Positions 21,327 through 32,327 of a DNA stretch of 64,000 nt are shown one piece after another. The notes beneath the pieces were generated by a model. The model searched no databases. It worked only from the letters and a program-made list of their open reading frames with translations, and was not told the DNA's origin. The position numbers and the translations under genes are program-made. The number at the start of each line of letters is the position of its first letter. The stretch's first letter is position 1. The stretch spans positions 51,441 through 115,440 of the forward strand of contig NHNW01000087.1 of assembly GCA_002786025.1 (NCBI GenBank). The letters run 5' to 3'. Origin of the DNA: Zasmidium citrigriseum (Eukaryota; Ascomycota; Dothideomycetes; Mycosphaerellales; Mycosphaerellaceae).

Positions 21327-23221
21327 TCAGGGCTTCATCAGACCCCCGGGATCGAATAGTATCATATCATCAGGCTGCCCGTTCGATGGAGGCAACGGAG
21401 AGGAGGCAGCTCGCTCGCTGCGGCTGCGATTGAGAATCTCTTGCAGAGATACCGCAGTTCGGTCCGTCGTCCGACCGTGTGAGAGTAGGCCACCCACGTC
21501 GTCGAGCTCGATGTCTTCAGACCAGTTATTTCCGCTTGCAGGTGCGGAGCCATACGGACGTCGTGGTCCAGCATCAGACTGCTGAAGAGGCGCCAACGCT
21601 GGCGTCATAGTGTATACCTCTGCTGGCCCAAGCAGCCCTCCTGCATCCTGTAGCGACACTTGCGTATCATGGCGCTCTAATCTTGGACTGGGAACCCCAA
21701 CTGGAGGATTTCGAGATCGAGAGCGGCTGTTAGAGGGTCTTTAACAACTTACGTTAGCATGGTGTCTGCACTTTTGAGGGGATTTTTGATGACTGACCTT
21801 GGTGATGCACTTCTCTCTCCACCCCTCAATCTCTCCCCAACATCCCGCAAGAACGCACGAGCTTCGGAACGAGAATGGTGATGACGGTGTTGGGTCGCAA
21901 AGTCCTGCGTTGAGATAGTATGAGGGCCGACTTCCTCATCCACTGCTGGAGGCCGTGAGAAGGCCTTGGAACGTTCATTGTGCTCGAGCAGGTTGCCGAC
22001 ATCAAAAAAGCTCACACTCCTCGTTGTGGATGGTGATGGTGGTATGACTTGAAAGGGGTTCTTGTGCAGAGAATCATCGCTGTCGTTGCTGCTTCCTTCC
22101 TCTGCTCTTGCGTCAATTGGAGACCGAATGTGCTCTTGATGAGGACTTCGCATCGGCGACTGAGGTGCAGGCAGGGCAGGAGGGGCAGGTCGTGGTGATG
22201 TGGCTTCTTTGTGCTGTAGGTGATCGGGCAATCTGCCGCAGCCAAGCGTTCGAAATAGGTCTTCGTCACTGTCGATGGTCTGTAGTGCAACTAATGTCGG
22301 TCTCCGCGTCGACACCCGATCTATGCTATCCGATACGCTGAACGTCTTGTACTTGTTCTTCTTTGTACCTTTGTCTCGCAGGAATGAGCCGAGTATAACC
22401 GCATTGGAAACCGATGCGGATGCAAGAATCTCGCAAGATGCCCAAACCGTGCGGTACTGTTGTCGCCCATGATGGTCGATTACCATGGGCATCCGGGTCG
22501 CTGTTATGCCAATCATGATTATTGATAAGCTGAACAAAAAGACCATTTGCAGCTTGCGTTTCCAGCTTTGGCCAGAGTTGAGCACGACTGGGATCGGGAA
22601 GGCAATGAGGAGGATGTCTGTGACGATATCGCAAACGCCCATGGTAAGAAGTTGGGCGAACCCTTGTCGACAATGTGGTCCTGGGTCGGGGATGACCTGC
22701 CAGTAGTGATCGAAGGGCTGGCATTCCGTCAAAGTAGCCACAACCACCCCAGCAAAGGTCAGGAACAGGAAGATTCTAATGACTTGAAGCATGATCTCCC
22801 AGCTCCGTCGCCAAACTCTGATCGTAATCCGCTTGAGGAACTCAGAAACGGTGAGCTTGCTGATCCAGATGAACATGGCGTAGAAGATGCGTGCAGCCAG
22901 CACTAATCTCGAGCCGATTTCCTTATGGTAGATCTTGATTTCTGAGTAGGTATGGCCAGTCGTGTCGACATTATTCGTTCCGTATATTAGAACAAAGTGT
23001 ATGAAAATCATCCGGATGAACAGCGGGATCAGCGAAATCATCATGATCCAGTCCTCTCGAAAGAGCCTGTTGCTTCTGACTTTGCGCCCGCATAATCTCG
23101 TGAGGATGATGACGGCCGCGAAACTGGTGCACCACCATGAGAAGAGCACCGTAGGCCAGTTCTCCAGTCGACTTCGAGGCTCCGGCGGCGCGGTGCCCCA
23201 GAGCGCTCGTTCGTCGAGCAT
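21327..23221 (-). CDS. Pth11/rhodopsin-like seven-helix membrane protein
   Basis: The model has two exons, 23221-21798 and 21726-21327 (intron 71 nt with a GTCAGT donor and a GCTAAC branch point), giving 607 residues. Residues 20-285 contain about seven hydrophobic helices with the family's signatures: a first helix followed by RLCGRKVRSNRLFREDWIMM, a conserved Cys loop (TECQPFDHYW ... PHCRQ), and DIVTDILLIAFPIPVV. This is the fungal rhodopsin-domain (Pth11-like) family of putative plasma-membrane receptors. There is no N-terminal CFEM domain. The cytosolic tail (about 290-607) is disordered and repeats a short motif D-x-G-[GN]-L-[LM] at residues 407, 502, 551 and 600. The ligand and signalling partner are unknown. 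Confidence 0.88.
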
Positions 23222-24510
23222 CTCGAGGGTCCGCTGTAGGGTAGCACACGGCCCCTAGAGGGCGTGCGCCAGGCGGCGTCCTGAGCAGTCTGCAGTCTCC
23301 AGAAGTGTGTTATCTCGGCGAGTGATGTCGAAGTGCTGACTCTCCCGGATATGACGAAGCCGCTGCCCAGCCGCCTTTCATCATCGCGTCCCGTCACCGC
23401 AGCATGCGCAGAAGAGAAGTCAAGCCAGGTCGAGGAGGTCAAAGGCCGTCAGGCTGGGACACGAAATGTCGAGGGTGAAAGAAAGAAGATGCGCCGCCGC
23501 CGCCGAGATCAGAAGGTGTTGTGCAACCGAGATCCTTCGAGAGTGCGCAGAGAGGTAGGTGGTGGTGTGCCACGATAAGGTGCCTCGCTTGGTGCCGAAA
23601 CCTCCCACCAGACTAACCTCCCCAACTTGGCTCCACTGGCCTTGATAACGCTGCGTGCGCAGGAATCCACGCGCTCGGCCGTAAAACAGCCGCTGGCGCT
23701 CGTGCCTGCTAGTACGGAAATCTGGAGATTGGCGCGAAGAAAACCATGTAGCAGTTCGTATTGCTATCTTGAATGTTGGCCGCGGGTTTGGATGGTTCAA
23801 AGACAGTGTCCTCGACGGAGAGAGACAGAGCTGCAGGGACGGGGCAACGACTGGAGGCGATCAGCGTCCGCTGGGTGGTGGCGTGCAGCCAACGTGAGGA
23901 GAGCCATCCCGCTCGGCCCAGCGCGTCTCGACCGCGGCGCAGCGCAGCATGAGCACTTGTCCTTGGCCTGGGCATTGGCAGAGTGTTATCGCTTCCAATT
24001 GATGGCCTTGCAGCTTCGTGTCAGCGCTATTTTCGAGTCTCTCTGGTGCTTGGGCTGCCAGGCAAGTGTCTTCGACAAAGTGAGGTGGTGAACGGTATCC
24101 GAGCGTGAGTTTCCACGTGGGAAGAGTGGGGCCCTCTGTTGCACCTTCTTTGCGCTGCCCAGGAACCGCAGACTCGGAACAACCTCTGAAAGGGCAAGGA
24201 TGAAGGCGCCATCAACTGTATTCGAACCCAATCTGTTACAAGGAGAGCGTCTGTTGCAAACTGCCGACTCGGAAAGGTATCCACTCCCTGTCTACGAAGC
24301 AAGGCATGGGCAGGGACGCCAGGAAAGGCAAATCCGTGAACAGGTGTTCGTCCACTCCTCGAGCAAGGCACTATTCTGAGAACGTGGCACGACATAGACG
24401 ACATCAGCCTTACCTTGGACTTCGTACATGCAGTCTGCATGAAGAGAACCGATCAATGATATTAACATCCTCCAAAGTCGTTCGTTTTTGAGCCCAACTG
24501 TAGGCACCGT
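23222..24510. other. Intergenic region, no gene seen
   Basis: This is 1.3 kb between two minus-strand genes. Overlapping short frames exist on both strands without recognisable domains. The end next to 23222 should carry the promoter of the Pth11-like gene. Confidence 0.45.
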
Positions 24511-27249
24511 CTATACCGTGGTGTTATAGTCATCGCCCTCGCCTTCTCGCTCAGGCATCGCCTCCGCGATCTTTCTATCCTCGTTTTCAAGTACTTCCAG
24601 CCGCTTGATCTCGATCTCGTCCTTCTTGCTGACCGCATCCTGCTCAAGAGCCATGGCGCCCTCCTCAGTGTCTGGTAGCGCGATACCACCATCCTCGCCA
24701 TCAAGCTGGTCGTCTTCTTCCTCCCGCTGAATCTTCTTCTCCATCTTCTTGTACTCGTCATCAGCATCCTTCTTGCCTGTTCGCTGCTGCTTCGGGTCGC
24801 TGTGGTTGATAAGCTCAGTATCCTCGTTGAAGATTCTCAGCAGCATTGCTCTTCGGTCCTCTTTCGGAAGCATGAGATTCACGCTGTGCATGCTCCGCCA
24901 AAGCGGTAGCGTCAGAGGCTCTTTGAACTCATCTTCACCAGCGTTTGGTGATGCATCCACGCGCAAGACACAGCAGCCCATACTCAAGTCCTTGACCTGC
25001 TCACCCACCTCGCCGAGGTCTTTCCAACCTCCAGTCTCAGTGCCATCCTCGTGCTTGTCAGTGCCAAGCTTTGGGAACATCTCAATCAACAGCCTGCGCA
25101 GGGTGCTCTTCTTCGTTAGCCGCACCACTCTGCCCTCTCCGACCCAACCTTCGATGATGGGCAGGCCTTCGGTCTGGATCCTCCAGCGGCAAATGTTCTG
25201 ACCTTGCGAATCCTGCTTCATGAACATCTTCACACCAGCATGAACGAACTTCATCCCGCGCTTCTCATTCGTGATGAGAATGTCCTTCACAAGCTGGGAA
25301 GAGTAGTAGATGCCTTTGACTGGGTCGCCAGCTGGATTTCGGACGAGGAAGCGATCTCGTGGGAAAGAGGGGTGCAGCTCGTAGAAATCGTAGATCGACA
25401 CCAGCTCAGGGTGTTCTGGCGAAAGGTATTTGAATGCTTCCTCAATGGTAGGATCGTCCTTCCGTTTCCTGGATGGCTGATTCTGTTGGACAGCCTCCTC
25501 TGGCACGGTCTTCTCAAAGGGTGCATTGTTAGCGGCATCCTTCACCTTTTCACTCACGGGTGCCTTGTCACCATTTTCAGTGACTTCTAGTTTGGCTTTC
25601 TTTGCGCCCTCCGTGGCTTCCTCCTCATCAGTTGCCTTACGCTTGAGAGGTGAGCCAGTGGTAGTATCTTCCGGTGCATTTTGACGTGCGGCAGCCGAGG
25701 CATCCATGGAATCACTGGCTGGTACCATGGTTGGTTCTTTCTCACCAGTCGACACCTCATTCAGAAGATCGGTGAACTCGGTCTTGGGAGCGTCTGGCTT
25801 CTCAAAAGTCCAGTCCCTGTTGCCAGACTTACTCTGGTTCTCAGGCTTGGCTTTGATCTCGCTGAGCTTCTCCAAGGCGACGATGAAGAAGCCACCCGTG
25901 TCTTGTTGGTGAGGGTAGACTCGCATGCAGTGTTCGAGTGGAATTTCCTCCTCTGGTCCAGGGGCAAACATGCCAGGGACAATTCTGCTGCCCTCATCCT
26001 CGTACTGCTGGGCTTCTGGCCATGATTCGTAGATGGTGCCAGAGCGGCTCATGATGCTCCAGTCTTTCAGACCGTGGTTGCGCTTGAGGTTTGGCAGCTT
26101 GTCTGAGCAGTCGACAATCTTGACCTTGGCAACACCACCGCATCGCTCGATCGCGGACGCAACGACAGCCTCGTTCTCGACTGGATTCATGCTGCAAGTG
26201 CTGTATACAACACGTCCGCCGACCTTCAGCATCTGCAGAGATCTCGTGAGAATGCGCACTTGGGTGAGGTACAGACCAAGACCGTTCTGTGGAGTCCATT
26301 CTTTCCAGATGCTTGGATTCTTCCTGCAAGTGCCGTCGCCGCTACAAGGAACATCTGCTAGGATCCGGTCGAATTTGAGATATTTGCCACGCTTCTGCTG
26401 TCCAGGAATCTGTACCGCAGGTAGCTCGATGGATGGGAACATGGTCGCATCGTGGTTCATCACGATCAAGTTGGGCGAATTGAGTCGCTTCACCTGATGC
26501 ACCAACATCTGAGCTCGCTGGTAGTTGACGTCGTTTGCGACCAGCATGCCAGTGGCCCGACCTCCATCTTCCATGTTGGGCTCGTTCGAGATCTCTTGTC
26601 CGGCCTTTGCTGCCTTGATCGCCTTGTCCACTCTGTCTTCCTCTCCCGCGTGGATGAGCTCAACCAATTGCGCACTCTTGCTGCCAGGCGCTGCACAAAG
26701 ATCCAGCACAGTGTGATGAGGCTGGACATCCAGCAGCATAGGCGGTATCATGCTGACCTCCTCTTGTCTGCTGATGTTGCCAACGCCAGTCTCGCTAACC
26801 AAGAACTTTTGAAACTCTTTGAACGGTTCGTACTTTCGGATGACGTTCTTCGGTGTAGCCATGCTGTAGGCGAGGCCATCGGGGAACCAAGGAATCTGCT
26901 TCGGAAGCTCGACAGGTCGGCCTTCATGCTTGATGTCCTTGATCATAGGAAAGAAACGTTTCTCGAGGTTTTCGCGGACGCTGAGAGCGTGGCCTTTCGA
27001 TCCAGTGAAGCGAAATGAGTTGGGCAACTCTTTGCGAAGAGCTGCCCAGAATGCATCCCGCTGGTCGCCGGCGGGCACAATGTCGAGGGTGTTGTAAAAC
27101 TTCTCGAAGTTCTCGTTCTGCTTCTTGACTTGATCGAAAGACTGTCGCTCGTCCGAGAATTGTCGCCGTCCAGCTCCTTGGCCACCTCCTCCACGGCCCC
27201 TTCCTCTTCCGCGACCACCGCCGCCTCTCTTGAATCTTCCTCGCGACAT
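24511..27249 (-). CDS. ncl1: tRNA (cytosine-5) methyltransferase, NSUN2/Trm4 family
   Basis: This is a single-exon protein of 912 residues when started at MSRGRFKRGGGG (27249); the frame stays open 36 codons further upstream without family-like sequence. Trm4/Ncl1 methylates cytosine-5 in several tRNAs in the nucleus. The N-terminus is an RGG-like basic segment. The Rossmann methyltransferase core follows: SAM-binding motif VLDLCAAPGSKSAQL (about 181-195), ADVPCSGDGTCRKNP with the releasing Cys (about 302), and YSTCSMNPVENEAV with the catalytic Cys (about 352). The C-terminal half holds a PUA-like segment (GIYYSSQLVKDIL) and an acidic tail. It is longer than yeast Ncl1 (684), as in other filamentous fungi, because of a charged linker around 480-590 and the tail. 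Confidence 0.95.
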   Translation of the reverse strand: MSRGRFKRGGGGRGRGRGRGGGGQGAGRRQFSDERQSFDQVKKQNENFEKFYNTLDIVPAGDQRDAFWAALRKELPNSFRFTGSKGHALSVRENLEKRFFPMIKDIKHEGRPVELPKQIPWFPDGLAYSMATPKNVIRKYEPFKEFQKFLVSETGVGNISRQEEVSMIPPMLLDVQPHHTVLDLCAAPGSKSAQLVELIHAGEEDRVDKAIKAAKAGQEISNEPNMEDGGRATGMLVANDVNYQRAQMLVHQVKRLNSPNLIVMNHDATMFPSIELPAVQIPGQQKRGKYLKFDRILADVPCSGDGTCRKNPSIWKEWTPQNGLGLYLTQVRILTRSLQMLKVGGRVVYSTCSMNPVENEAVVASAIERCGGVAKVKIVDCSDKLPNLKRNHGLKDWSIMSRSGTIYESWPEAQQYEDEGSRIVPGMFAPGPEEEIPLEHCMRVYPHQQDTGGFFIVALEKLSEIKAKPENQSKSGNRDWTFEKPDAPKTEFTDLLNEVSTGEKEPTMVPASDSMDASAAARQNAPEDTTTGSPLKRKATDEEEATEGAKKAKLEVTENGDKAPVSEKVKDAANNAPFEKTVPEEAVQQNQPSRKRKDDPTIEEAFKYLSPEHPELVSIYDFYELHPSFPRDRFLVRNPAGDPVKGIYYSSQLVKDILITNEKRGMKFVHAGVKMFMKQDSQGQNICRWRIQTEGLPIIEGWVGEGRVVRLTKKSTLRRLLIEMFPKLGTDKHEDGTETGGWKDLGEVGEQVKDLSMGCCVLRVDASPNAGEDEFKEPLTLPLWRSMHSVNLMLPKEDRRAMLLRIFNEDTELINHSDPKQQRTGKKDADDEYKKMEKKIQREEEDDQLDGEDGGIALPDTEEGAMALEQDAVSKKDEIEIKRLEVLENEDRKIAEAMPEREGEGDDYNTTV

Positions 27250-28559
27250 GATTGCCACCAGAATGTAGCAAGATCGCAAATTGCAAGGTGTTGTAGATTG
27301 GCTTGAAGGTGCCCAGCGAATTTCGAGAACTTCAAAGCTAACGTCCGTGCGTCTCAAGCTACTGAAGCTACTTTCAAGCCAGTGTCGACTTCACTTCTTC
27401 TCTTCACTGCAAAACGCTATCTATCTCGTGATTATGGGGGCTTTCACAATTCATATCACTCGGAGTCCCGTCAAACCCCCAATTGATGCGCCGCGATGTC
27501 GTTCGAGTGAGCATTGGACCGCAATGCTGGCCAGACACATTCTTTACCGTGACTGTTCCTGTTGAGGTACCCTCGCTGGTATTTCACTCCCGCACTCATT
27601 TTAATTCTTACGAAGTCGACGCGATGCAAGCATTGAAAAATATACAGATACAGCGGATCTTCACGGCGATTCGAGACAATGTACGTCATTTTTCTCAGAC
27701 CAGCCATCTCAATTTTGGGACCATGTCGTGATGCCAAGAAGTCGAAGGACCATTGCGTGACGCACGCAAGAGATACCTTTAGAAAACGGCATGTACTTTT
27801 CCCTCTCCTTAATAAAGAGTTATCGATGGCTCTTGCAATGTCTCAAGCACGTGCGCGATTTCGGGTTGTTTCTCAACTATCACGTGCACGATCACATGCC
27901 CGGCGGGGCCAGAAGTGAAGGCTTCTCGCTTGAGCGGTGGCCTGAAGCTGCAGGGTCTCTCGCTCGTCAAGTGAGCGGGCAGCGTTGCAGCTGTGCCTGA
28001 TCTTCGCCAGATGGTGGCACGGGTGGATGAGTGATGCATGCGGCAGGCGCACCTCTCGGCGAGTGGTGAGAGCAGGCGCGACTGCGAGAAACGGGCAAGC
28101 GCGAATGTGGGGTCTAGCGCAACTCTAACCTGGCAACGGCGAGCGATTCCAACTTCCAATCGCGACTTGCTTCTCTCTTCTCTTCTTCCTCCCACCATCG
28201 TCCGGCTGCGACCTCACCTCAACCCACCCGCCGCCATCCTTTGCTGCGCACTTCATGCCAAGCAACACTATCGTCGCCAACATCTCTTCGACGCTTCCAC
28301 CAATCTGAGCAATCTCATCTCATCGTTTGCGAGCTCACCATCATCATCGCCCGCCAGAGCCTCCAATTCAGCTCAACCCGGTCGCCCAATCCAGACCGAC
28401 CTCACCACCAACCACTCTCACCCATACCAACGCCTCCGATCGTCGACAGCCTTCAAAATAGGTGCATCGCAGGCTCTTGTCGAGCTTGTTCAGTCACTTC
28501 AGCAGGATAAGCAATTGATGTTGTTAGATCACCTAACTGACGCAGCTTCATTCACCGCC
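27250..28559. other. Divergent intergenic region
   Basis: This lies between the start codons of Ncl1 (minus) and the hypothetical gene at 28560 (plus), so it should hold both promoters. From 28,170 it is C/T-rich. The frame of the downstream gene stays open back to 28038, leaving its start uncertain. Confidence 0.45.
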
Positions 28560-29582
28560 ATGTCGTCGAACAGCTTCTTTGCCTCTTCGCCAACGGTGGT
28601 TCTTCCGCCAAACGCGCCCAATCAATACTTCGCCAACAGCCACTACACCGACCGTCCGGCCAATGCTCCGGCCATCAACGGCATCTCACCCAACGGCCTC
28701 TCCAATGCCAATCCGTTCACTCCGAATGGAACCACCACCACCCCTGCTTCCAGCTCTCTCGCTGGTCGCAAGCGCTCCCGCGCCGACGTCTTCGACGACA
28801 ACGAGGAAGAAGACGATCGGCTCGAAGATGGCTCTGTCCCAACCCCAACCACCGAAGAGCTCAAGAAGCCGCGACGCAAGCCAGTCTACGGTCCTGGCAT
28901 GACACTCATATACCCCGAAGATCCCGGCTACGACATGTGTGCCGAGAGCCAGAGCGGCACCTGGGTCGAAGAGCGCGCTGAGCGTCAGCCATTCCAGCTC
29001 GCGCACACCAAGCGGCCATCCGTCACTAGCCGCAAATCCCAGCGTATGGATTCCAACGCAGCCGGCCCCGACGATCTCGCCCAGCTCGTCCTCCCGCCAA
29101 CAATGCGAGAGGTCACTTCGGAGCCACTGATCGACGAAGCAACGCGTGCTCTGGGCATCAGCTGGACGCGCATGGATGCCGACGAGACCTCTCAAATCCG
29201 CCAGAAAGCGTACTCCAAGTGGATCCAGAACCACTACCCAGGCCTCAAAGACGTGACCATCTGGTTCGAGAATACCGCAATTCCATGCTACCTTGTCGCC
29301 TCTCTCAACGCGTACAATGGCCAGCACGAGTACTACATCTTCTCCTACGATCTGACCGAAGCTCGCCTGGTGACTACCGAACCAAGCCAACTCATTCCAC
29401 GGCTGAGGATGTTGCCTGCACTCGAGCTTGCCGCACCAGGTGGCATGATCCGAGCCGAGACAGACCCAATTACGGCGGCTCAGAACGAGCTCAACGGCGT
29501 GCAGGCTGAGATGGTCAACGGCAGTGTCGACCACAGGCAACCAGACGGAGCATGTGCTGCTCACGCGATGGAACTTGACTGA
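28560..29582 (+). CDS. Conserved-looking fungal protein of unknown function
   Basis: This is a single-exon protein of 340 residues starting MSSNSFFASSPTVVLPP. The first 90 residues are Asn/Pro/Thr-rich and include a basic patch GRKRSRAD followed by an acidic run DNEEEDD, which could act as a nuclear signal. The region KKPRRKPVYGPGMTLIYPED onward and the segment 205-300 (WTRMDADETSQIRQKAYSKW; VTIWFENTAIPCYLVASL) look folded. I do not recognise the family. The frame is open without a stop from 28038, and an upstream in-frame Met lies at about 28518, so a longer N-terminus is possible; I chose 28560 because the upstream part is low complexity and C/T-rich. A nuclear role is only suggested by composition. 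Confidence 0.7.
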   Translation: MSSNSFFASSPTVVLPPNAPNQYFANSHYTDRPANAPAINGISPNGLSNANPFTPNGTTTTPASSSLAGRKRSRADVFDDNEEEDDRLEDGSVPTPTTEELKKPRRKPVYGPGMTLIYPEDPGYDMCAESQSGTWVEERAERQPFQLAHTKRPSVTSRKSQRMDSNAAGPDDLAQLVLPPTMREVTSEPLIDEATRALGISWTRMDADETSQIRQKAYSKWIQNHYPGLKDVTIWFENTAIPCYLVASLNAYNGQHEYYIFSYDLTEARLVTTEPSQLIPRLRMLPALELAAPGGMIRAETDPITAAQNELNGVQAEMVNGSVDHRQPDGACAAHAMELD

Positions 29583-30090
29583 GGTGCTCCGAAGTCACAT
29601 GGACCCATTTTGCTTTCCATCTCCTTTACATTTGCTCTCGAGTTACTGGAACGGCGTTGCTGGGTAGCTCAAAATCGGCGGTCGCTGGGCGGGATCGGGC
29701 TCGCGCATTGGGAGCGCTTGAGTCTACGATGAGGTGTTGGGGTTCGGACGAGCCATGGCTTATTAGAGCCTTCTGTATTGCTTCTACTGCTGTTGCTGTA
29801 TTATATCACTAACGACGTAAATGGTATGCAAACAAACCTTGAGTATCTTATATGGCTCTCCTTTTAATGCGTCAAGACCTCTGATGTTAATATTGATGAA
29901 GAGTGTAACGAAGTGCTGTGAATAGTGAGAACAAGGAGTGAGCGAAGGTCTTTCATGACGCCAGCACATGGACGTGATCGCCGCTTTGCTTGGCACTTGG
30001 GTCGAGCTCTCGACAACCATCAGCGCTGCCTGCCAGCATCACCACTTCTGCCAACCTCACTGCCACATTCACCCATTCAACACCACCAAG
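29583..30090. other. Intergenic region upstream of V-ATPase d
   Basis: This is about 500 bp. It contains the 3' region of the upstream gene and presumably the promoter of the V-ATPase subunit gene. No other gene is seen. Confidence 0.5.
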
Positions 30091-31367
30091 ATGGCAGAGG
30101 GAATGTTCTATGTAAGCTCGACTTTCTTGCCGAAAGCTATGCGATCCAGGACTGACATTCCCCAAGAATGCGACCAACGGCTACGTCGAAGGCATCGTAC
30201 GTGGCTACCGGAGCGCCCTCCTCTCCGGCCAGAACTACGGCAACCTGACGCAATGCGAAACGATTGACGGTACAACATAATGATATGGAGGAGCCTGAAT
30301 GAGGCCAGCAGCTGACCATAGGCTTCAGATGTCAAGCTGCAGCTTGGCCCAGCATACGGCGACTACCTCGCCGCCCTCCCTCCCAACCCATCCACCTCCG
30401 CCCTCGCCGACAAGACGCTCGACAAGCTGGTCGCCGAGTTCCGATATCTCCAAGCAAACGCTGTCGGTAGCCTGGCCAAGTTCATGGAATACCTGACCTA
30501 CGCCTACATGATCGACAACGTCGCCCTCCTCATCACCGGCACCCTGCACGAGCGCGATACGAAAGAGCTCCTCGAACGATGTCACCCGCTCGGATGGTTC
30601 GAGACCATGCCTGTCCTCTGCGTTGCGACCAACATCGAAGAGCTGTACAACTCCGTGCTGATTGAAACACCCCTTGCGCCGTACTTCAAGGGCTCGATAA
30701 GTCACCAGGATCTTGACGAGCTGAACATTGAGATTATCCGGAATACGCTGTACAAGAACTACCTTGAGGACTTTTACAGATTCGTGAATGAAGAGCCAGG
30801 TATCAAGGGTACACCAACACAGACTGTCATGAGCGAAGTGTTGGAGTTTGAGGCGGATCGGAGAAGTATCAACATCACAATCAACTCTTTTGGCACGGAG
30901 CTGTCGAAGCAGGATCGCAAGAAGCTATACCCCAACTTTGGCCGTCTGCATCCCGAAGGCACACTTATGCTTTCGCGGGCGGATGATGTTGAAGGTGTGA
31001 GGATAGCAGTGGACGGTGTACATGACTACAGAACAATGCTCGACCAAACTGGCATGGGTGGCGGCAGCAGTCTCGGCAACCAATCCGGCGGCATTGGCGG
31101 TGGTGACGAGGGCAAGAGCTTGGAAGATCTCTTCTACCAAAAGGAAATGGAGATTTGCAAGATTGCTTTTACGTATCAATTCACGCATGCCGTAGTGTAT
31201 GCGTGGATGAAGTTGAGGGAGCAGGTAAGATCTTAATCACTTGAGAGATATCATGACATGGAGGTACTAACGAGGAATCGCAGGAAATCCGAAACATCAC
31301 CTGGATATCAGAGTGCATTGCACAGAGCCAGAAAGATCGGGTCAACAACTACATCAGCGTGTTTTAG
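30091..31367 (+). CDS. vma6: V-type proton ATPase subunit d (Vma6)
   Basis: The model has four exons: 30091-30111, 30167-30269, 30329-31224 and 31284-31367 (introns 55, 59 and 59 nt), giving 367 residues, close to the usual size. The first exon encodes only MAEGMFY. Typical family sequence follows: NATNGYVEGIVRGYRSALLS, FMEYLTYAYMIDNVALLITG, HPLGWFETMPVL, and the C-terminal RNITWISECIAQ...NNYISVF. Subunit d sits on the cytosolic side of the membrane Vo sector and couples the rotor to V1, acidifying vacuoles and endosomes. It is soluble, and no membrane segment is seen. The Gly/Ser-rich loop GMGGGSSLGNQSGGIGGGDE (about 290-310) matches a variable region in fungal homologues. Assignment is firm. 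Confidence 0.96.
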
Positions 31368-31712
31368 ATTATCTTGCGAAGGCGTTACGGGTTTCGAGTA
31401 CTAGGGAGCATGCCAAAACATCTGTATATTGAATCGGAGAGAGCACGGATACCAAGAGTTTGTACCATTTCACTGCCATCATTCGCCTTTCTCACGCAGA
31501 CAGCTCCCATCTATACTGACCTTCAGACCGATCTCCTCTCTGCGCAGAAGACCCGCTCCGGAGCAAAAAAGACACTCCCACGGCCGCATTCCGATTCGAG
31601 CGAACATTCAATGCCCTAGGGATCTTGATCGAGCATATGAAGGTGGTGAAAGACGAAGCGAGCAGCACGCCGTGTCATGAAAGGCTGAATGATGAGCAAA
31701 AAGACAAGGCTG
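31368..31712. other. Intergenic region between Vma6 and the tRNA-like genes
   Basis: This contains the 3' region of the V-ATPase gene. A run of five A at 31698-31702 lies just downstream of the first tRNA-like gene on the minus strand and would serve as its Pol III terminator. Confidence 0.5.
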
Positions 31713-31880
31713 TGGCGCCACTACGAATCGAACGTAGATCTCCCAACGACACCGGCTGTTTAGGCCGATGCTGCAAGCCTGAAGGTACCAACACCACCAC
31801 CCCCGCCCCCTGCCCCCGCCGAGTTCGAAGGTGTCAGGCTGCTCAAGTGTTGGACGTGCTGACCGTTGCACCATGGCGCC
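31713..31880 (-). tRNA. tRNA-like Pol III gene A, 96-nt insert, isotype unassigned
   Basis: The ends pair as a 7-bp acceptor stem (GGCGCCA with TGGCGCC) with discriminator A. The D arm is GTGC/GCAC with loop AACGGTCA, and the T arm is CTACG-TTCGATT-CGTAG. A box (TGGTGCAACGG) and B box (GTTCGATTC) are present, and a T5 run follows at 31702-31698. The anticodon stem can be TCCAA/TTGGG, interrupted by about 96 nt after position 37. With standard numbering the loop reads C32 A33 CTT G37, so the universally conserved U33 is missing and the triplet CTT (Lys) does not agree with the tRNA body, which resembles Gln/Glu tRNAs. Pol III transcription is likely; its identity as a decoding tRNA is uncertain. 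Confidence 0.65.
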
Positions 31881-32035
31881 TTGATCAGATGATGATGACT
31901 GTGAGGTGATTGATGTTGATATATCTACGTCTGAGGCAGGATTATGTGGAGATCTGAAAGGAGCAAGAACGCGGGTCAATGGCAAAAAGACACCAACGCC
32001 CCGGCAAAAGCAAAAAAGAAATTCAACGGGAATAT

Positions 32036-32187
32036 TGGCGCCACTGCGAATCGAACGCAGATCTCCCAACGCACACCAGGGTGGCGAGGCCTCGCGCTGC
32101 ACACTCGAAGCAGGCCCCTCGCAAAGCGTCAGGGTCTCCTCCGGGCTGCTTAGGTGGTGGGTGTGCTAGCCGTTGCACCATGGCGCC
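32036..32187 (-). tRNA. tRNA-like Pol III gene B, ~80-nt insert, isotype unassigned
   Basis: Acceptor stem and discriminator are the same as in copy A, with T arm CTGCG-TTCGATT-CGCAG and D arm GTGC/GCAC. A and B boxes are intact, and a T6 run follows at 32017-32012. The anticodon stem is poorer (CCCAC against TTGGG, with the last pair mismatched). The loop by standard numbering is C32 A33 CCT A37, again without U33. The insert is about 80 nt and starts AGCAGCC, as in copy A. The two copies share the acceptor, most of the D arm and the insert start, but differ in anticodon and insert interior. Confidence 0.62.
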
Positions 32188-32327
32188 GTGAGCACGTCAA
32201 GATGGAGGATCGAGTTTTCGATTGAGGTTTATGGGTTTATGGGTAGGAGATTGGTGGAAAATTGAAGGAGGAAGCGGCAAGGGAGTAGGGCATTTGATGA
32301 GAAGGGCAGAGGTTTGGCAAAAAGAGA

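Noticed and set aside
14757..23221. A biosynthetic gene cluster (MFS, Zn2Cys6 factor and Pth11-like gene side by side)
   Set aside because: No backbone enzyme (PKS, NRPS, terpene synthase) or tailoring enzymes are present; the neighbourhood is mixed housekeeping and transport.
28686..29564. 292-codon frame on the minus strand opposite the hypothetical gene
   Set aside because: An antisense shadow of the plus-strand gene at 28560-29582; its sequence mirrors the codon bias of that gene.
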